A DNA stretch of 64,000 nucleotides, from contig NZ_BMFT01000001.1 of NCBI RefSeq assembly GCF_014639155.1, positions 682,001-746,000 on the forward strand. Direction: 5' to 3'. The notes under the pieces were generated by a model. It did not search any database and was not told the DNA's origin. It saw only the letters and a program-made list of their open reading frames with translations. Of this stretch, positions 61,464-64,000 are shown piece by piece. Position numbers and translations under genes: made by a program. The DNA comes from Paenibacillus segetis (GTDB lineage: Bacteria; Bacillota; Bacilli; Paenibacillales; Paenibacillaceae). Each line of letters begins with the position of its first letter. The stretch's first letter is position 1.

Positions 61464-61501
61464 GAAGCAGTTCAAACCGGAGTAACCGGATGGACTGCTT
61501 C
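61464..61501 (+). terminator. Hairpin after pgi, probable terminator
   Basis: GAAGCAGT pairs with ACTGCTTC, with inner CCGG/CCGG pairing; the T-tract after it is short. Confidence 0.5.
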
Positions 61502-61528
61502 TTGGCACATTTATAAGGATGAGGTCAT

Positions 61529-62161
61529 ATGCTAGAGTCATACAAAAGTGTTCGCTGTGCCGGGGATAAGGAAATAGTCATCAAAAAATCGCGATTTATC
61601 GGCTACATCAAGCCGGTGGATAACGAAGAAGATGCCATTTCTTTTATCGAGGAGATTAAGAAGAAGCATTGGAATGCAACCCATAACTGTTCTGCCTATA
61701 TGATTGGGGAACGGGACGAGATTCAGAAGCAGTCCGATGACGGGGAACCTAGTGGAACGGCCGGCAAACCGATTCTGGAAGTGATCAAGAATCAAGGGCT
61801 CAAGAATGTTGTTATTGTAGTAACCCGTTATTTTGGCGGCATTATGCTCGGTGCGGGTGGTTTAATCCGGGCGTATACCGACGGGGCTGTCGCGGCGATT
61901 GAGGCGGGTGAAGTCATTCACTGGGTGCTTCATCGCGAAGTGTTTGTTGAATTGGATTATACTTGGCATGGTAAAGTAGAAAACGAGCTCAGAACCAGAG
62001 GAGTTCGTACAGGAGAAACAGCGTTTGCTGATAAGGTAACGTTGTTATGTCTGCCACTCGATGGGGAGGCTGAGGCCTTCAAAGACCGGATGACTGATAT
62101 AACGCAAGGGCAGGCTGTACTGACGGAAGGTGAGAAGCTTTACTTAATTGAAGGGGAATAA
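61529..62161 (+). CDS. YigZ/IMPACT-family protein
   Basis: The 210-residue protein has the UPF0029 N-terminal domain (KKSRFIGYIKPVDNEEDAISF, HNCSAYMIGERDEIQKQSDDGEPSGTAGKPIL) with RYFGGIMLGAGGLIRAYTDG as the core motif. A C-terminal DUF1949 domain follows. It is the bacterial counterpart of eukaryotic IMPACT and Bacillus YvyE; its role is not clear, with proposals in translation control or proteolysis. It lies directly before a TetR gene with five bases between. Confidence 0.93.
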   Translation: MLESYKSVRCAGDKEIVIKKSRFIGYIKPVDNEEDAISFIEEIKKKHWNATHNCSAYMIGERDEIQKQSDDGEPSGTAGKPILEVIKNQGLKNVVIVVTRYFGGIMLGAGGLIRAYTDGAVAAIEAGEVIHWVLHREVFVELDYTWHGKVENELRTRGVRTGETAFADKVTLLCLPLDGEAEAFKDRMTDITQGQAVLTEGEKLYLIEGE

Positions 62162-62166
62162 CGCCT

Positions 62167-62763
62167 ATGGCAAGAAGAGCAGTGGAGCAGGAGTTGTCGA
62201 GGGAAAGGATTATGGATGCCGCTAGACACTTATTTATTACAAAAGGATATCGCGGAATTTCCATGAGGAGTATCGGGCAGCATTTAGGGTATAGCCACGG
62301 TTCTCTGTATTATCATTTCAAGGAAAAAGCGGAACTATTCTATGCGATTGTCGTGCAGGATTTCAATCTTTTATCGCAGCTTTGTCATCAGGTAACAAAA
62401 CAAGCTCCTTCTGAAGGGTTAACGAAGGTCGAACAGTTGATGTTGGAGTTTATTAAGTTTGGCTTAGAGCATCCATACCAGTATGAGATCATGTTCATGC
62501 TTCGGGATGAGGAAATTCTCTCCTACTGCCGTAATGAACAAGCTAAATGCTTCGATATGTTCGAATGCCTCGTACGTCAATTTTTGCAGGAAGAGTGTCA
62601 TCCGTTGGAGCATACCCCATCATTTCCGCTTAGTATGTTTTTGGGTATGCATGGATTCATATCTTTTTATATTCAGGATCGTTTGACGTTTGAGGAGATA
62701 CTGCCCGCTGCTGTTGCCCATGTCAAAATGCTTAGTCAAAGCAGTTACCGCATGACGTCATAA
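62167..62763 (+). CDS. TetR/AcrR-family transcriptional regulator
   Basis: The 198-residue protein has the TetR helix-turn-helix: RERIMDAARHLFITKGYRGISMRSIGQHLGYSHGSLYYHFKEKAELF (about residue 12-58). The C-terminal ligand-binding region includes LEFIKFGLEHPYQYEIMFML and is unrelated by eye to better-known subgroups. It is co-oriented with the YigZ gene and may be co-transcribed. The effector is unknown. Confidence 0.88.
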   Translation: MARRAVEQELSRERIMDAARHLFITKGYRGISMRSIGQHLGYSHGSLYYHFKEKAELFYAIVVQDFNLLSQLCHQVTKQAPSEGLTKVEQLMLEFIKFGLEHPYQYEIMFMLRDEEILSYCRNEQAKCFDMFECLVRQFLQEECHPLEHTPSFPLSMFLGMHGFISFYIQDRLTFEEILPAAVAHVKMLSQSSYRMTS

Positions 62764-62854
62764 GACGTTTTTATTTTCAAATCACGCTTTACCCATTTAC
62801 CCTGTTATAGCTGTACTCCTGTATAACATTAATTTAACGATGTATCGGAAAAAT

Positions 62855-62892
62855 AAGAGGCGTGAGTTTCCTAAGGGGAATTTACGCCTCTT
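62855..62892 (+). terminator. 17-bp hairpin between tetR and the sulfate ABC gene
   Basis: AAGAGGCGTGAGTTTCC pairs with GGGAATTTACGCCTCTT, with three wobble or near pairs, around TAAG. No T-run follows, so it is a terminator or a regulatory/repeat hairpin. Confidence 0.5.
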
Positions 62893-62935
62893 AACGTTAT
62901 TGTCTACAAAGTTCATTCATCGTTGTAGGTTTGGA

Positions 62936-62964
62936 TTGACGTAAAAGGCAGAGTTTGGTAAAGT
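62936..62964 (+). promoter_or_regulatory. Promoter before the CysA-like gene
   Basis: TTGACG at 62936 and TAAAGT at 62959 are 17 bases apart, 90 bases before the start codon. Confidence 0.55.
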
Positions 62965-63054
62965 TATTGCAAAAGATAAATCCTAGTATTTTCATATGAA
63001 TAATTTATTGTGTGGTCGTGAATTGGGGATTAATGAAAGGGTGTGACCTGTGAT

Positions 63055-64000
63055 GCATGTAGAAGTACGAAATTTAGATAAGCACTTTGGTAATTTTCAT
63101 GCGGTAAACGACGTCAGTTTTGGAATTAAGAAAGGCCAATTGATCGGTTTGCTTGGACCAAGTGGTGGAGGTAAAACGTCCATTCTTCGCATGCTTGCAG
63201 GACTGGAACAACCGGATTCAGGTGATATTCTGTTTCATGGTCAAAGTGTGGCTGGACTCCCTCCGCAGGATCGCGGCATTGGTTTTGTATTCCAGAGTTA
63301 TGCTCTTTTTAAACATATGACGGTGTTCGACAATATTGCCTTTGGCCTACAGGTGAAGAAGGCGACTAAAGCACAAATTAAAGCTCGTGTGATGGAACTC
63401 GTTGAACTGACAGGACTAAGTGGTTTCGAGCAGCGTTACCCTCATCAGTTATCTGGGGGACAACGTCAGCGTGTAGCCTTTGCACGAGCATTAGCCCCTG
63501 AACCGCAATTGCTGCTGCTTGATGAGCCGTTTGCAGCGATTGATGCCAAGATTCGTCAGGAGCTACGCTCCTGGTTACGAGAATTAATCGAGCGCGTGGG
63601 TATTACATCTATCTTCGTGACGCATGATCAGGAAGAAGCAATTGAAGTTGCCGATGAGATCATGATTATAAATCAAGGGCGATTAGAGCAGAAAGGGACC
63701 CCATGGGATATTTATAAAGACCCGCATACACCTTTTGTTGCTTCCTTTATCGGGCAGTCCACGTTGGTGGAGAAAGCTTCCGATCTCAAGGGATTTGAAG
63801 AAGAAGCAGGTGATCCTGGAACTCGTGCGCTAATTCGTCCTGAATACATCGAGGTTGGTAAAGAACATGAATTTACCTTGCGTTCAGCAACTACACCAGG
63901 TAGAGTCAAGCATTTGCATTTCCGCGGTAGTGAATGGCTTGTTGAGGTTGAGGTAGGCGGATACACCCTGACAACGTTCCGCTCGCTGGAAAAAGAAACA
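63055..64000 (+). CDS. Sulfate/thiosulfate ABC transporter ATPase, CysA-like, cut by window edge
   Basis: The frame is open to the right edge (315 codons), starting at ATG 63055. Walker A is GPSGGGKTSILRMLAG (about residue 37-52), followed by PPQDRGIGFVFQSYALFKHMTVFDNIAFGL, the signature LSGGQRQRVAFARALAPEP and Walker B LLLLDEPFAAIDAKIRQELRSWLRE. The C-terminal region (STLVEKASDLKGFEEEA then RALIRPEYIEVGKEHEF) matches the TOBE-like domain of CysA. It powers sulfate or thiosulfate import; related molybdate or phosphonate ATPases are less likely. The rest of the transporter should lie to the right. Confidence 0.88.

Overview
The window reads as chromosomal DNA of a low-to-moderate GC, spore-forming Firmicute, most likely a Paenibacillus. 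Evidence is the ydcC-like / alr / ndoAI / ndoA block, the tex / cmpA / SprT-like block, strong AGGAGG ribosome-binding sites with frequent GTG and TTG starts, Tad-pilus genes without outer-membrane parts, and many GNAT and small proteins typical of that genus. The species assignment is inference; no rRNA is present.

Layout. 1-6 kb: an amino-acid permease cut by the window edge, an MFS exporter, then a short leader peptide with RNA hairpins before a CD3324-type small regulator, a TrmH/SpoU-type rRNA methyltransferase and three GNAT acetyltransferases. 6-17 kb: LolA-like lipoprotein, alanine racemase, EndoAI/EndoA toxin-antitoxin pair, a reverse-strand MacA/MacB-like efflux operon, DUF4190 protein, tex, the tiny sporulation gene cmpA, an SprT-like metalloprotein and a small basic protein. 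17.5-24.6 kb: tRNA genes (Asn, Ser, Glu, Leu, Leu) bracket a GC-richer cassette of glpP, a structured RNA leader, a HAD-IIA phosphatase and a Ugp-like ABC importer without its ATPase. A second small segment (PAS protein plus XRE regulator) lies between two identical tRNA-Leu genes. 24.6-28.5 kb: alkaline phosphatase, MntH manganese importer with a MntR-like operator, and two small genes.

28.6-39 kb: a complete Gram-positive Tad/Flp pilus operon (CpaE-like, CpaF, TadB, TadC, Flp pilin, three pseudopilin-like proteins, prepilin peptidase, FHA protein), preceded by a promoter and a strong terminator-like hairpin that may act as an attenuator. 39-42.8 kb: an SDR-type epimerase, DUF2621 protein, endonuclease IV with a C-terminal extension, and PurU. 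42.9-55.9 kb: an eight-gene one-strand operon joining an ABC-2 transporter to MoxR, DUF58 and several von Willebrand A membrane proteins. This looks like one uncharacterised envelope system. 56-64 kb: a repeat-bearing spacer, then housekeeping metabolism: transketolase, PpnP-like protein, a beta-hydroxyacid dehydrogenase, glucose-6-phosphate isomerase, YigZ, a TetR regulator and the start of a CysA-like sulfate ABC ATPase.

The features most worth attention are the leader-peptide/SD-hairpin arrangement at 1.8-2.1 kb, the GlpP-linked leader and tRNA-bracketed cassette, the possible attenuator of the tad operon, and the MoxR/VWA/ABC operon. No CRISPR array, prophage or insertion sequence was recognised.
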